A DNA stretch of 49,918 bases from Nesterenkonia haasae (lineage in GTDB: Bacteria; Actinomycetota; Actinomycetes; Actinomycetales; Micrococcaceae). The notes beneath the pieces are model-generated. The model ran no database searches. It saw only the letters and a program-made list of their open reading frames with translations, and was not told where the DNA came from. The stretch is taken from assembly GCF_010119385.1 (NCBI RefSeq), contig NZ_VFIE01000030.1:1-49918 (forward strand). Direction: 5' to 3'. This document shows positions 17,593 through 26,350 of the stretch, piece by piece. The stretch's first letter is position 1. Each line of letters starts with the position of its first letter. A program made the translations under genes and the position numbers.

Positions 17593-18450
17593 TCATCCGG
17601 TGAGTGAACCGCCAGATGCCACCAATTGGGCGGCGAGCACGAAGGCGGCGAGCATGACCAGCCGGAATAAGACCCTTCCTGATCGTCCAGCACGCACCAT
17701 CCCCAGCGTCACGACCGCAACACTGACGACGACGCCGAAGAACAGCCAGGCGACCACCGGGGCTTGCGCAACACTGCCCTGAGTGGGCCCCAGGGTCACC
17801 GCCAGCCCGCCGGTAATGACAGTGGCGGCGGCGCAGCTGGCGCTGATGCGTCCACCGAGCCGGTGGGGTAAGCCGCGGATGCCGGTGCGGGCGTCATCGT
17901 CGAGATCTGGGAGCACATTGGTCAGGTGCAGCGCTGCGCCCAGTGCCGCCCCGGCCAGCCATGCCCAGGGTGCGGCGAACTGGGGCTCTGCCGCAGCCAA
18001 GGTGGCAAGGGAGGGAAAAAGCCCGAAGCTGAAGAGGTACGGCAGGATCGATAACCACGTGGCTTTCAGCCCCAGGTTGTAGCTCCACGCGGAGGCGATG
18101 AAGGCCGCATGTGCCAACAGAAGGCCCACTCCCAGGGGCGCGGAGAGCACGAGGGCGGCGATCAGCATCGTCGCAGTCCCGATCCAAGCGGACCGGACGC
18201 TGATGTCTCCGCAGGCGATGGGTTTGTCTGTCCTGCCCACTGCTCGGTCGCGGTCAGCATCCAGGGCGTCGTTGGAGATGCCCACGGAAAGTTGACCGGC
18301 GAACACTGCAGCCGCCAGCAGTCCGACGCGTCCAGAGCTGACTCCGCTGGCGATCGCCAGTGCGGCCGCCAAGGCGGTGACCACCAATGTGGGGCCCGGA
18401 TGCGACGACCTCCACAGACCACTCAATAGCCGTACAGCCGCTCCAACCAT
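17593..18450 (-). CDS. UbiA-family prenyltransferase
   Basis: Integral membrane aromatic prenyltransferase of 285 aa with about eight to nine spans. The first Asp-rich motif is NDALDADRDRAVGRTDKP at residues 60-77 and the second is DLDDDARTG near residue 188, both needed to bind Mg-prenyl diphosphate. It lies convergent to the type III PKS/methyltransferase/monooxygenase operon, suggesting it may attach a prenyl chain to that operon's aromatic product. An independent role such as menaquinone or carotenoid/heme-type chemistry cannot be excluded. It is divergent from the ABC-class ATPase gene at 18530. Confidence 0.9.
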   Translation of the reverse strand: MVGAAVRLLSGLWRSSHPGPTLVVTALAAALAIASGVSSGRVGLLAAAVFAGQLSVGISNDALDADRDRAVGRTDKPIACGDISVRSAWIGTATMLIAALVLSAPLGVGLLLAHAAFIASAWSYNLGLKATWLSILPYLFSFGLFPSLATLAAAEPQFAAPWAWLAGAALGAALHLTNVLPDLDDDARTGIRGLPHRLGGRISASCAAATVITGGLAVTLGPTQGSVAQAPVVAWLFFGVVVSVAVVTLGMVRAGRSGRVLFRLVMLAAFVLAAQLVASGGSLTG

Positions 18451-18529
18451 GGAGCCAGTCTCTCACTGGACAGCCGATGAGAGGATGACACACAACGACC
18501 AGATCAGCTGACATGAGGACAGTAGGTAT

Positions 18530-20254
18530 ATGACGGACCGATCCACTTTGGAGCGCACATTGCATTCCCTCGACGGGCGCGGCTACGGAGGGTACAAGAA
18601 CATTGCCGGTGCTCACCGTCTGGGACCGTTTACCTTGAATGTGGACAAAGTTCAGGTGGATCCATTCGCTCCGCCATCCCTGATGCGGATCAGCATCCCG
18701 CGGGCTGAAGCCGACCTTCCTGAACATCTTGTCTCGGACCGTGCTGGCCGCATCGCCGTGGGAGATTTCATCACCCGGGCCTTTGCGGAGGCCGTGCGCA
18801 ACCGGTCCGCGCAGTCTGACAGCGGAAGTAGGAGCCCGGTGAGCATCGGAACTCCTGGCCAGCAGGTCCTGGAACGCTCCAGTGTGCTGATCAGTGCCGA
18901 AGCGGTGGAGGCCCGTATCGCGGTGGAGCTTCCTGCTGCAGGCCGCAAAGCACTAGGTCGGAAGGCGGCCCGACTGCTCATCCAGGAGCTTCCAGAGATC
19001 GCCTCTGCCGCTCTGCTCCACGCCTCACTGGATCACCAGGCCCTGGAGGACCATATTCGGCTCTACCGCGATCAGGAGTCCCTGCGCAGCCAGTTGGCGG
19101 AAAAGAATCTGGTGGCTTTTGTGGGCGACGGCGCGGTTCTGGCCCGTCGCTCAGGGAATTCAGACAAGCCCCTGGATCAAGGGGTCGTGGAGTTCTCGAG
19201 CCCGGAATCGCTGCGCACACGTTTCACGCTGCCCAGTGGCCGCCAGGTGCACGGGATGGGGGTCCCTGAAGGGGTGACGGTGATAGTCGGCGGTGGGTAC
19301 CACGGCAAATCGACCCTGCTGCGGGCCATGGAGCGCGGGGTCTACCCGCATATCGCCGGTGATGGACGCGAATGGGTCATCACCCGGGCGGAGGCAGCCT
19401 CCATCCGGGCCGAAGACGGCCGCGCTGTGACGGGGGTCGATATCTCACCGTTCATCTCCGGTCTGCCTTCAGGCACAGATACTGCAGATTTCAGCACGAC
19501 CAACGCCTCCGGATCGACGTCGCAGGCAGCCAATCTCGTGGAGGCAGTAGAGGCGGGGGCTTCAGCACTGCTCATCGACGAGGACACCTCCGCCACCAAC
19601 TTCATGATTCGTGACGAGCGGATGCGTCAGCTGATTCCCGCGGACCGCGAACCGATCACCCCGTTTGTGGAACGCGTCCGGCCCCTGTACACCGAACGAG
19701 GCGTTTCCACTGTGCTGGTAGCAGGTGGTTCCGGCGCCTACTTCGATGTCGCTGATCAGGTGATTGCTCTGCAGGACTACACACTGCACGAGGTCACCGA
19801 ACGCGCTCGCCGCATCGCCGCCGAGTATTCCAGCCCAGCTCACAACGCTCGGCAGTCAGGCCAGGAGATCCCGGCTGAGCCCATCTTCTCTCACGCCAAC
19901 GTCCGCATGCTCGACGCCGGATCCCTGCGCGCCTCCGGCAAAACCAAGCCAGCCCGGGCCAAAGGCCGGGACACCGTGCAGTTCGGCAAGGAGATGATTG
20001 ACCTGGCCGCCTTGGCCCAGGTGGTCGACTCTGCGCAGACGGAGGCGATCGCTAAGGTTCTGGATCGGCTCGCCGATGCGGCCGACGGCACCCGGAATGT
20101 TCACGAGTTGGTCCTGGAGGTTCTGGCGAAGGTTGAGGACCACGGTCTCGACGTGCTCTCCCCGCACCGCGGACATCCGGGACATTTGGCCAGGCCACGT
20201 CCGCATGAGGTGCACGCTGCCCTGAACCGTTACCGGGGGCTGACCTTGGCCTGA
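18530..20254 (+). CDS. Predicted ATPase of the ABC class (PF09818-type), orphan
   Basis: Soluble protein of 574 aa, the usual family length. The N-terminal domain (LDGRGYGGYKNIAG start) precedes an ABC-type ATPase core with P-loop VGGGYHGKSTLLRAM near residue 252, the signature-like stretch TTNASGSTSQAANLVEA, Walker B ALLIDEDTSATNFMIRD near 347 and VLVAGGSGAYFDVAD near 400. The C-terminus carries a helical domain beginning about residue 470. There is no transmembrane partner gene, as is typical for this class. One eukaryotic relative (trypanosome MRB1590) binds RNA; the bacterial function is unknown. The 3' end overlaps the convergent DMT exporter gene by 25 nt. Confidence 0.9.
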   Translation: MTDRSTLERTLHSLDGRGYGGYKNIAGAHRLGPFTLNVDKVQVDPFAPPSLMRISIPRAEADLPEHLVSDRAGRIAVGDFITRAFAEAVRNRSAQSDSGSRSPVSIGTPGQQVLERSSVLISAEAVEARIAVELPAAGRKALGRKAARLLIQELPEIASAALLHASLDHQALEDHIRLYRDQESLRSQLAEKNLVAFVGDGAVLARRSGNSDKPLDQGVVEFSSPESLRTRFTLPSGRQVHGMGVPEGVTVIVGGGYHGKSTLLRAMERGVYPHIAGDGREWVITRAEAASIRAEDGRAVTGVDISPFISGLPSGTDTADFSTTNASGSTSQAANLVEAVEAGASALLIDEDTSATNFMIRDERMRQLIPADREPITPFVERVRPLYTERGVSTVLVAGGSGAYFDVADQVIALQDYTLHEVTERARRIAAEYSSPAHNARQSGQEIPAEPIFSHANVRMLDAGSLRASGKTKPARAKGRDTVQFGKEMIDLAALAQVVDSAQTEAIAKVLDRLADAADGTRNVHELVLEVLAKVEDHGLDVLSPHRGHPGHLARPRPHEVHAALNRYRGLTLA

Positions 20255-21207
20255 GCCGGCAGGCGCACCTTGCGCCGGCTGAGCAGAATTGCGACGATCA
20301 CGATCGCTGCACCCACTGGCTGATTCCAGGAGATGTGCTCGCCAAGCACCACAAAACCTAGGGCAACTCCGATCACTGGGGTCGTGTACGTGACGCTGGA
20401 CGCCACAGCTGCTCCCCAACCGGCCACTATATTGGTGTTCCAGATATAGGCGAAGCCTGTGCCCACTACACCAAGCGCCACCATGCTCACCACGACCTCC
20501 GGCGTCAGCGACATCGGCTGACGATCGAAACACAGCACCACCATCAGCAGTAGCACAGCGCCCACCGATACCTGGGTGGCAGCCACCGCTGGGGCGCGCA
20601 GACCAAGTGGTGAAACGAACTTCCTGAGGTACACGAATGCGATGCCGTAAGAGACGGTGGCCGCCAAACAGGCCAGTTGCGCAGCTGAGGTGGTTGTGGC
20701 GGCGTCGTGTGTGAGCTTCCATGGGGCGAGTACCAGCAGAACCCCAGCGAGACCTAGGACCAGCCCTGCGAGCTGAAACTTGTGCGGACGCTCTGCGCGC
20801 AGGGCAACCAGCGACACCATGAGCGTCATCAGCGGTGTGGTGGCATTGAAGATGCTCATCAGTCCGGAGCTGATGTGCTGACCAGCCCAGGCGAAGAGTG
20901 AGAACGGGATGACGCATAGGAAGACTGCTGTCACGCTGATATGCCCCCAAGCACGTCCCGAGCGAGGCAGGGGCATCCTGAGGATCACGACGGTGATGCC
21001 CAAGGTCGCTGCGCCCAATGCCATCCTCACAGCTGCGACCTGAAGTGGGGAAAGTCCACCCACCCCAACTGACATCAGGAGGAAACTTGACCCCCAGGCT
21101 AGGGAGAGGGCGAGGAACTGAGCCGGCAAGGCAGCAGACGGAGTAGAGCTGGACACAGCGTGAGGCCCTTCGGATGGAAGAAACTGCTTCAAACAATTCC
21201 TCATCAA
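20230..21207 (-). CDS. EamA/DMT-family transporter
   Basis: Ten-span inner-membrane metabolite exporter of 325 aa with two EamA repeats. The first begins FLALSLAWGSSFLLMSVGVGGLSP and the second begins near residue 175 with QLACLAATVSYGIAFVYLR and includes YTTPVIGVALGFVVLGEHIS, the diagnostic late helix. The first about 27 residues are polar and could be trimmed by a later start, but no good alternative is visible. It is divergent from the aldehyde dehydrogenase gene and convergent with the ABC-class ATPase gene. Substrate unknown. Confidence 0.9.
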   Translation of the reverse strand: MMRNCLKQFLPSEGPHAVSSSTPSAALPAQFLALSLAWGSSFLLMSVGVGGLSPLQVAAVRMALGAATLGITVVILRMPLPRSGRAWGHISVTAVFLCVIPFSLFAWAGQHISSGLMSIFNATTPLMTLMVSLVALRAERPHKFQLAGLVLGLAGVLLVLAPWKLTHDAATTTSAAQLACLAATVSYGIAFVYLRKFVSPLGLRAPAVAATQVSVGAVLLLMVVLCFDRQPMSLTPEVVVSMVALGVVGTGFAYIWNTNIVAGWGAAVASSVTYTTPVIGVALGFVVLGEHISWNQPVGAAIVIVAILLSRRKVRLPAQAKVSPR

Positions 21208-21325
21208 AACACCACCGATGATCGGGTGCTGGCGGGTTTCGGACCTGGCATATCACGGCCGGTCCTCGAGGCGAGAAGATCCTTATCCAGGGAGGCGTCG
21301 AGCCGCAGCGGTTACGATCACGGGC

Positions 21326-22840
21326 ATGGATCTCCGCGAAAAGCCCGACGCCGATTCAGGACTCACTGCCCGCAGCTTCACCGTCACCTGCCCGTTCGAC
21401 GACTCCGAAGTGGGTCAACTCTCCAGGTCCACGCCGCAAGAGATCAGGGCAGCTTTCGCCGCCGCCGGTCAGGCGCAGCGGCACTGGGCTGAGGTGCCCG
21501 TTGAGCGGCGGATTGAGGTCATCCGCCGATTCGCCGCTCTGGTGGACAACCACCAGGACGAGCTCCTGGACCTCGCCCAGCGTGAAACAGGTAAAGCACG
21601 TATCAGCGCCGCCGAAGAGTTGGCCGATATTGGGCTTTGGACGCACTACCTGGCGCGTGAAGGTGGCGCGGCTTTGCGCACCCGGCAGCGCCAAGGCGGA
21701 TTTCCACTGCTGACAAGCACCTATGAGCGCCGGGTTCCGGTGGGGGTCGTCGGGGTGATCACACCGTGGAACTATCCACTGACCCTTCCCATGACCGACT
21801 CGCTGCCAGCACTGCTGGCGGGCAACGGCGTCGTTCTCAAACCCGATGAACAGACATCTCACACAGCCTTGCGGCTGGTGAAGCTTCTTCGGGAGGCAGA
21901 CCTACCCCAGAACCTTATGAGTGTTGTCCTGGGGTCAGGGGAAGAGGCCGGGGGCGCAGTCGTCGATCACGCTGATTATGTGATGTTCACCGGGTCCTCT
22001 GCCACCGGGAAGGTCGTCGCCCAACGCTGTGCGCAGCGCCTGGTCGGGTTCTCCGGAGAGCTCGGCGGCAAGAACCCCATGCTGGTCCTGGAGGACGCTG
22101 ATGTTTCCCATGCCGCGACCGCAGCGGTGAACTCCTGCTTCGCCAACACCGGTCAGTTGTGTATGAGCATCGAACGGATCTATGTCCACTCTTCGCGGTG
22201 GGACGAGTTCACCTCCACGCTGCTGAAACGGGTGCGCTCCCTTCGGTTGGCACCAGGACTGACCTGGAAGGCCGATGTGGGCAGTCTTGTCGGTCAGGCG
22301 CAACTCAGCCGAGTCTCTGAACGTGTGGATGAAGCCGTCGCCACCGGGGCGGAGGTGCTAGCGGGAGGCCGAGCACGCCCTGATATTGGCCCCTACTTCT
22401 ATGAACCCACGCTGCTTACCAACGTCAGCGAAGGCATGCGGGTGCACCGCGAGGAGACCTTCGGACCTGTGGTCAGCTTGTACCGCGTGGACAGCGAGGA
22501 AGAGGCCATCGACGCCGCCAATGACACTGACTACGGCCTGCTGGCCAGCGTATGGTCGCGTCAGCGCGGCGACGAGGTGGCTCAGCAGCTGCGGGCCGGC
22601 AGCGTCAATATCAACGACGGACACACCGCAGCATGGGCCTCAATGGACGCCCCTATGGGCGGATTCGGGCAGTCCGGGATCGGACGAAGGCACGGTCATG
22701 AGGGCATCACCAAGTACACGGAATCACAAACGATCGCCCGTCAGCGCCTGGCGCCGGTGGCTCGGATCCCGGGAATGTCACAGAAGCAGTGGGCGAGGAT
22801 GATGATGCGGGGAGTTCGGGCGCTCAGAAGCATCAGATAA
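21326..22840 (+). CDS. Aldehyde dehydrogenase, succinate-semialdehyde dehydrogenase-like
   Basis: NAD(P)-dependent aldehyde dehydrogenase of 504 aa. The nucleotide-binding region is GVITPWNYPL, the general base is Glu245 in FSGELGGKNP and the nucleophile is Cys279 in ANTGQLCMSIERIY. The pattern ETGKARISAAEEL and the length recall mycobacterial GabD2-like enzymes, though the substrate is uncertain. The open frame extends upstream to 21218 with unrelated Arg-rich sequence, so the ATG at 21326 is preferred. The SDR gene follows 11 nt downstream, and the two very likely form an operon. Confidence 0.9.
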   Translation: MDLREKPDADSGLTARSFTVTCPFDDSEVGQLSRSTPQEIRAAFAAAGQAQRHWAEVPVERRIEVIRRFAALVDNHQDELLDLAQRETGKARISAAEELADIGLWTHYLAREGGAALRTRQRQGGFPLLTSTYERRVPVGVVGVITPWNYPLTLPMTDSLPALLAGNGVVLKPDEQTSHTALRLVKLLREADLPQNLMSVVLGSGEEAGGAVVDHADYVMFTGSSATGKVVAQRCAQRLVGFSGELGGKNPMLVLEDADVSHAATAAVNSCFANTGQLCMSIERIYVHSSRWDEFTSTLLKRVRSLRLAPGLTWKADVGSLVGQAQLSRVSERVDEAVATGAEVLAGGRARPDIGPYFYEPTLLTNVSEGMRVHREETFGPVVSLYRVDSEEEAIDAANDTDYGLLASVWSRQRGDEVAQQLRAGSVNINDGHTAAWASMDAPMGGFGQSGIGRRHGHEGITKYTESQTIARQRLAPVARIPGMSQKQWARMMMRGVRALRSIR

Positions 22841-22851
22841 CATGTCCGATC

Positions 22852-23691
22852 GTGCGCTATCACCTCAAAGGCCGCCGGGTCCTCATCACCGGAGGAGCGA
22901 ACGGCCTGGGACGGCTCCTGGCGCTGCAGACAGCCGCCCGGGGCGCCGAGGTAGTCATTTGGGACACCGACGAAGAAGCTGGCCGAGCCACCGCTGACGA
23001 GATCCTCTCCTCCGGCGGCGTCGCCTCCGCAGCGACCATAGATGTAGCAGATCGTGAAGCCGTCCACGCTGCTGCTGCCATCTGCGGAGAGATTGACGTG
23101 CTCATCAATAATGCCGGCATCATCAGTGGAAGGCGCCTGCTCGATGCCACGGAGGAAGAGATTTCGGAGACCCTCCACGTGAACACTCTGGCCCTGTTCT
23201 GGGTCACCCGGGCGTTCCTCGGCGGAATGAACAGCCGCGGCCACGGCGCTGTGGTCACGATAGCCAGCTCAGCGGGTCTGGTCGGCATCCCCCAGCTGAC
23301 CGACTACGCCGCGAGTAAGTTCGCAGCCTTCGGCTTTGCCGAAGCGCTCCGCGGCGAACTCAGACAGGACCGCTCGGGGGTCACATCCCTGACAGTCTGT
23401 CCATCCCATTTGGACACTGCGCAGTTCGACGGCGTGCGGACTCGCTTTCCGCTGCTACTTCCTCGCCTGTCAGCCACTCGGGTTGCGGAAAAGGTCGTGC
23501 GTGGGATTGAGCGGCGCCGGTCCCAGCTCATCATGCCTCCTCTGGTGCGGACTATCCCCGTCGCCCGGGCGATGAACGTGCGGCACTTCGACGCGATGAT
23601 GTCCTTCTTCGGAGCAGGAACCGCCATGGATTCCTTCAACAGTCGGGAACAACGCAGCCGCACTAGTCCCCAGCCAGACTCCCCCGACTAG
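22852..23691 (+). CDS. Short-chain dehydrogenase/reductase (SDR)
   Basis: Classical SDR of 279 aa with cofactor loop TGGANGLGRLLAL, NNAG at residues about 83-86, the catalytic Ser in VTIASSAG and the YAASK Tyr-Lys pair. A C-terminal tail beyond the catalytic core (VVRGIERRRSQLIMPP) is common in membrane-associated lipid-type SDRs. The GTG at 22852, 11 nt after the aldehyde dehydrogenase stop, begins just before the first beta strand; a longer frame from 22789 lies inside the previous gene. The 3' end overlaps the convergent membrane-protein gene by 29 nt. Confidence 0.89.
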   Translation: MRYHLKGRRVLITGGANGLGRLLALQTAARGAEVVIWDTDEEAGRATADEILSSGGVASAATIDVADREAVHAAAAICGEIDVLINNAGIISGRRLLDATEEEISETLHVNTLALFWVTRAFLGGMNSRGHGAVVTIASSAGLVGIPQLTDYAASKFAAFGFAEALRGELRQDRSGVTSLTVCPSHLDTAQFDGVRTRFPLLLPRLSATRVAEKVVRGIERRRSQLIMPPLVRTIPVARAMNVRHFDAMMSFFGAGTAMDSFNSREQRSRTSPQPDSPD

Positions 23692-24220
23692 CGGTTTGCC
23701 GCACCTGGCTTAGACCACAAGCCAGCACGAGGCCCCAGATCAGCAACATCGGGTACCAGATCAGTGCCTGGCCCATCCGCGCGGTGGGATCCTCGACCGT
23801 GGTGAACAGCAGCAGGGCAGTGTTCACCAGCGCTCCGCTCGCCCCATAGACCAGAAGTCCCGCCGACCCCGCCACTGCGGTCGACCACACCAGCCGGCCA
23901 TACCGGAACGATCCCGGAAGCACCAGCGGCAGGACACTTACAGCGATCTTCACTGCAGAGATCAGCACCAGCGCCAGACCTGTCAACGTCGGAGAGTCAC
24001 CCCGCAGGTCCACCAACCACATACCGACCGTCTCTAGAAGGAAGTCACCGCCGAATGCCCAGTACACGTTAGGTGCGGCGTTGAGCAGCCCGATCACCGC
24101 GGCGACCCATAACAGGACTGAGGAGGCTTGCTCAGGCCTGCGCCGTCGGCGGGACAAACCCGAACCTCTCACCCTTCTGCCACTGCTCCGGGACATTTCC
24201 ATATGCCGGGATGCCACCAC
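23663..24220 (-). CDS. Small integral membrane protein (DUF3995-like)
   Basis: Protein of up to 185 aa with a basic N-terminus and four predicted spans (about 35-50, 78-97, 112-132, 148-168). The segment NAAPNVYWAFGGDFLLE resembles the small DUF3995 family as I recall it, which is uncharacterised. The first ATG (24220) would overlap the flavodoxin-like gene by 89 nt; a TTG at 24157, with GAGAGG before it, is a credible alternative. It is likely co-transcribed with the upstream flavodoxin-like gene. Confidence 0.72.
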   Translation of the reverse strand: MVASRHMEMSRSSGRRVRGSGLSRRRRRPEQASSVLLWVAAVIGLLNAAPNVYWAFGGDFLLETVGMWLVDLRGDSPTLTGLALVLISAVKIAVSVLPLVLPGSFRYGRLVWSTAVAGSAGLLVYGASGALVNTALLLFTTVEDPTARMGQALIWYPMLLIWGLVLACGLSQVRQTASRGSLAGD

Positions 24221-24845
24221 GGTCGCGCAGCAGCGCAGCCATATGCATGAGGTTGTACGTCATGAACGTCAGGTTCCGATTGGTGAAATCATTCTCCGGC
24301 CCGCCGCTGTTGGGATCTAGGTAGCTGGGGCCGGGTCCAACCTCACCGATCCAGCCTGCGTCTGCCTGTGGCGGGATGACACATCCGATGTGCTGGAGGC
24401 TGTAGAGCAGGTTCATGGTGCAGTGCTTGATGCCGTCCTCATTGCCGGTGATCAGCGCACCACCCACCTTGCCGTAGTACACATACTGTCCGGCATCATT
24501 GACATCACCTGAGTTGCTGTAGAGACGCTCAACGATCTTCTTGGTCTCGCTACTGTTGTCTCCGAGCCAAATCGGTCCGGCCAGAATGAGAATGTTCGCC
24601 GCTCTGACGCGGTCAAATATCTCCGGCCACTCATCTGTGTCCCAGCCGTGGTCTCTCATGTCCGGATACACGCCGGTGGCGACGTCGCAGTCGATGGTCC
24701 TGATCACCTCCACTTCAACCCCATTACGCTCCATCAGGCCCGCAGCGGCGCTGATCAGACCGTCGGTATGACTGAGCCCGGGAGCCCGGGTGAGGGTGCC
24801 GTTGAAGATCATGGCCTTCAGTCCAGAAAACTGTGCGGATGTCAT
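24132..24845 (-). CDS. Flavodoxin-like / NAD(P)H-dependent FMN reductase family protein
   Basis: Cytosolic flavodoxin-fold protein of 237 aa. It begins MTSAQFSGLKAMIFNGTLTR, with the FMN phosphate loop replaced by NGTLTRAPGLSHT, followed by VEVEVIRTIDCDVATGVYPD, the isoalloxazine loop GPIWLGDNSSETKKIVERLY and the second loop GNEDGIKHC. This matches the iron-sulfur-flavoprotein/WrbA-like oxidoreductase group without Fe-S Cys motifs. The start at 24845 is favoured by GGAGG 6-7 nt upstream; the open frame extends 103 codons further without homology. It follows thiO by 106 nt on the same strand. The electron acceptor is unknown. Confidence 0.85.
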   Translation of the reverse strand: MTSAQFSGLKAMIFNGTLTRAPGLSHTDGLISAAAGLMERNGVEVEVIRTIDCDVATGVYPDMRDHGWDTDEWPEIFDRVRAANILILAGPIWLGDNSSETKKIVERLYSNSGDVNDAGQYVYYGKVGGALITGNEDGIKHCTMNLLYSLQHIGCVIPPQADAGWIGEVGPGPSYLDPNSGGPENDFTNRNLTFMTYNLMHMAALLRDRGGIPAYGNVPEQWQKGERFGFVPPTAQA

Positions 24846-24951
24846 GGGGTTCCTCCACCGAGTCTGATCAGACCTGCCGTGTTCCGGAAGGTTGTAGGAA
24901 TGGTAGCGCGGCGGCGTCGAAATTGGCCTGCGGGCCTGGTGAATCGCAGAA

Positions 24952-26178
24952 TCAGCGGCGCAGTGCGCAGGCCTGCACCAGCTGAGCATCCCGCGCTGTG
25001 AGCTGCTCTCCGTTGAGCAGTGCCGCGCCCAACCGCGCGGCCAGCGGTGCCAAGAGCACCCCGTGCCGGTGGAACCCTGTGCTGACCACCAGGGAGGTTC
25101 CTGCCTCGGGGACTCCCAGGTAGGGACGATCATCGGGAGTTCCGGGGCGTGCACGGGTGGTGATCTCCATCAGTTCCATCTCCCGCACCCCCGGCAGCAC
25201 CGCGGCGGCGTCCTCCAGAAGTTCCGCCACACTGCCGGCATGCGTACCTGGCATGCCGTCCTCACGTGAGGAGGCTCCGACCACCACACCCCCCGGCTCC
25301 AGCGGGTCATCCGAGGCCCGTGGTACCAAGTACACCGAACGGCCGCCCACCCGGGCTCGAACGGTCGCAGAAATGAGGCGGTCCTCCCCCGGACCCAGCT
25401 GATCGCGGCCCACCCGCAGCCGAATAACATCACCGTAGACCGGCCGCAGGTTCAGCGGATGCCGTTGAGGGAGCCCCGCAATGTGCTCGTAACCCAACCC
25501 CGGAACCACCAGCGCCTGGGCAAAGTCGGCGGAGGCGGCGTCGTCGTACTCCACGCGCAGGCTGCCGTCACCGTTGCGCTCCACGCCTGCGGCCCGGCGG
25601 GCGACCCACGTAGCGGGTTGGCCGGCGCCGGGGAAGTCTGCTTCAGCGAGCTCTGCTTCCAGCGCCTGGGTGACGCAGCGGATGAGCTGACGCGGGTTGA
25701 CCTGGTGATCACCGGGAACGTCCCAGGTCTTGGCCAGGCCCGGCCGCAGCGCGGGCTCCCGGCGGCGCAGCGCTGAACTGGTCAGCGGACTGACATCCAT
25801 ACCCTGTGCCTGCTGCACAGTCACAAGGTCGGCGACCGCGGCCCGATCCCCTGGGTCGGCCGCAACCAGGAGCGTCCCATTCTCTCGGTAGCCGGAGCTG
25901 GTGTTTGCCGCGCGCTCAAGTACTGACATGAATTCCGGGTACTCCGCACGAGATGCAGTCATGAGGTCCCAGAGCTGCTGTTGGCCGTACTGGACCTCAC
26001 TGATCGGCGCGAGCATTCCGGCAGCAGCGTAGGACGCCTGCGCGCCCGGCTCCGGGTCGACAATGGTCACGGTGTGGCCGGTGAGCCTCAGCTGCCAGGC
26101 GGTCAGCAACCCGACGATACCGCCCCCGATGACTGCCGTGTTGAGTTCGCCAGATTGCGATGCCACAGAGTGCGCCAT
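24952..26178 (-). CDS. thiO: Glycine oxidase ThiO
   Basis: FAD-dependent amine oxidase of 408 aa that makes dehydroglycine for the ThiG reaction in aerobes. The FAD motif is AVIGGGIVGLLTAWQLRLTG (about residues 15-34), followed by IVDPEPGAQASYAAAGMLAP, the pattern typical of ThiO. The middle contains the substrate region YVLPRxx-like YLVPRASDDPLEPGGVVVG, and the C-terminus ends with TGFHRHGVLLAPLAARL. It stands apart from thiSG, 13.3 kb to the left and on the same strand, unlike the usual thiO-thiS-thiG order. No clear TPP riboswitch precedes it. PhzF lies 172 nt upstream. Confidence 0.92.
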   Translation of the reverse strand: MAHSVASQSGELNTAVIGGGIVGLLTAWQLRLTGHTVTIVDPEPGAQASYAAAGMLAPISEVQYGQQQLWDLMTASRAEYPEFMSVLERAANTSSGYRENGTLLVAADPGDRAAVADLVTVQQAQGMDVSPLTSSALRRREPALRPGLAKTWDVPGDHQVNPRQLIRCVTQALEAELAEADFPGAGQPATWVARRAAGVERNGDGSLRVEYDDAASADFAQALVVPGLGYEHIAGLPQRHPLNLRPVYGDVIRLRVGRDQLGPGEDRLISATVRARVGGRSVYLVPRASDDPLEPGGVVVGASSREDGMPGTHAGSVAELLEDAAAVLPGVREMELMEITTRARPGTPDDRPYLGVPEAGTSLVVSTGFHRHGVLLAPLAARLGAALLNGEQLTARDAQLVQACALRR

Positions 26179-26350
26179 AGCCCCTCAGCTTACGTTCTCC
26201 GTCTGGGTACCCCACCGGATTACCCTGCCTTACCGACTGAACCACGCGCTCTAGCGCAGGGTACTGCCCAAAAGATGAGGTCATTCCAGGCCCGGGCGAT
26301 GACTGGCGCTACGGGTGGCCGTGGAGGCCCTGCGGCGACGGAACCGAGGC

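Noticed and set aside
26179-26240. Possible TPP riboswitch before thiO (minus-strand GGGGTACCC and GCTGAGGGG)
   Set aside because: Two short segments resemble the 5' part of the TPP aptamer, but the conserved 3' half (ACCTGAT, GGATAATGCC, AGGGA) is absent and the start codon follows immediately.
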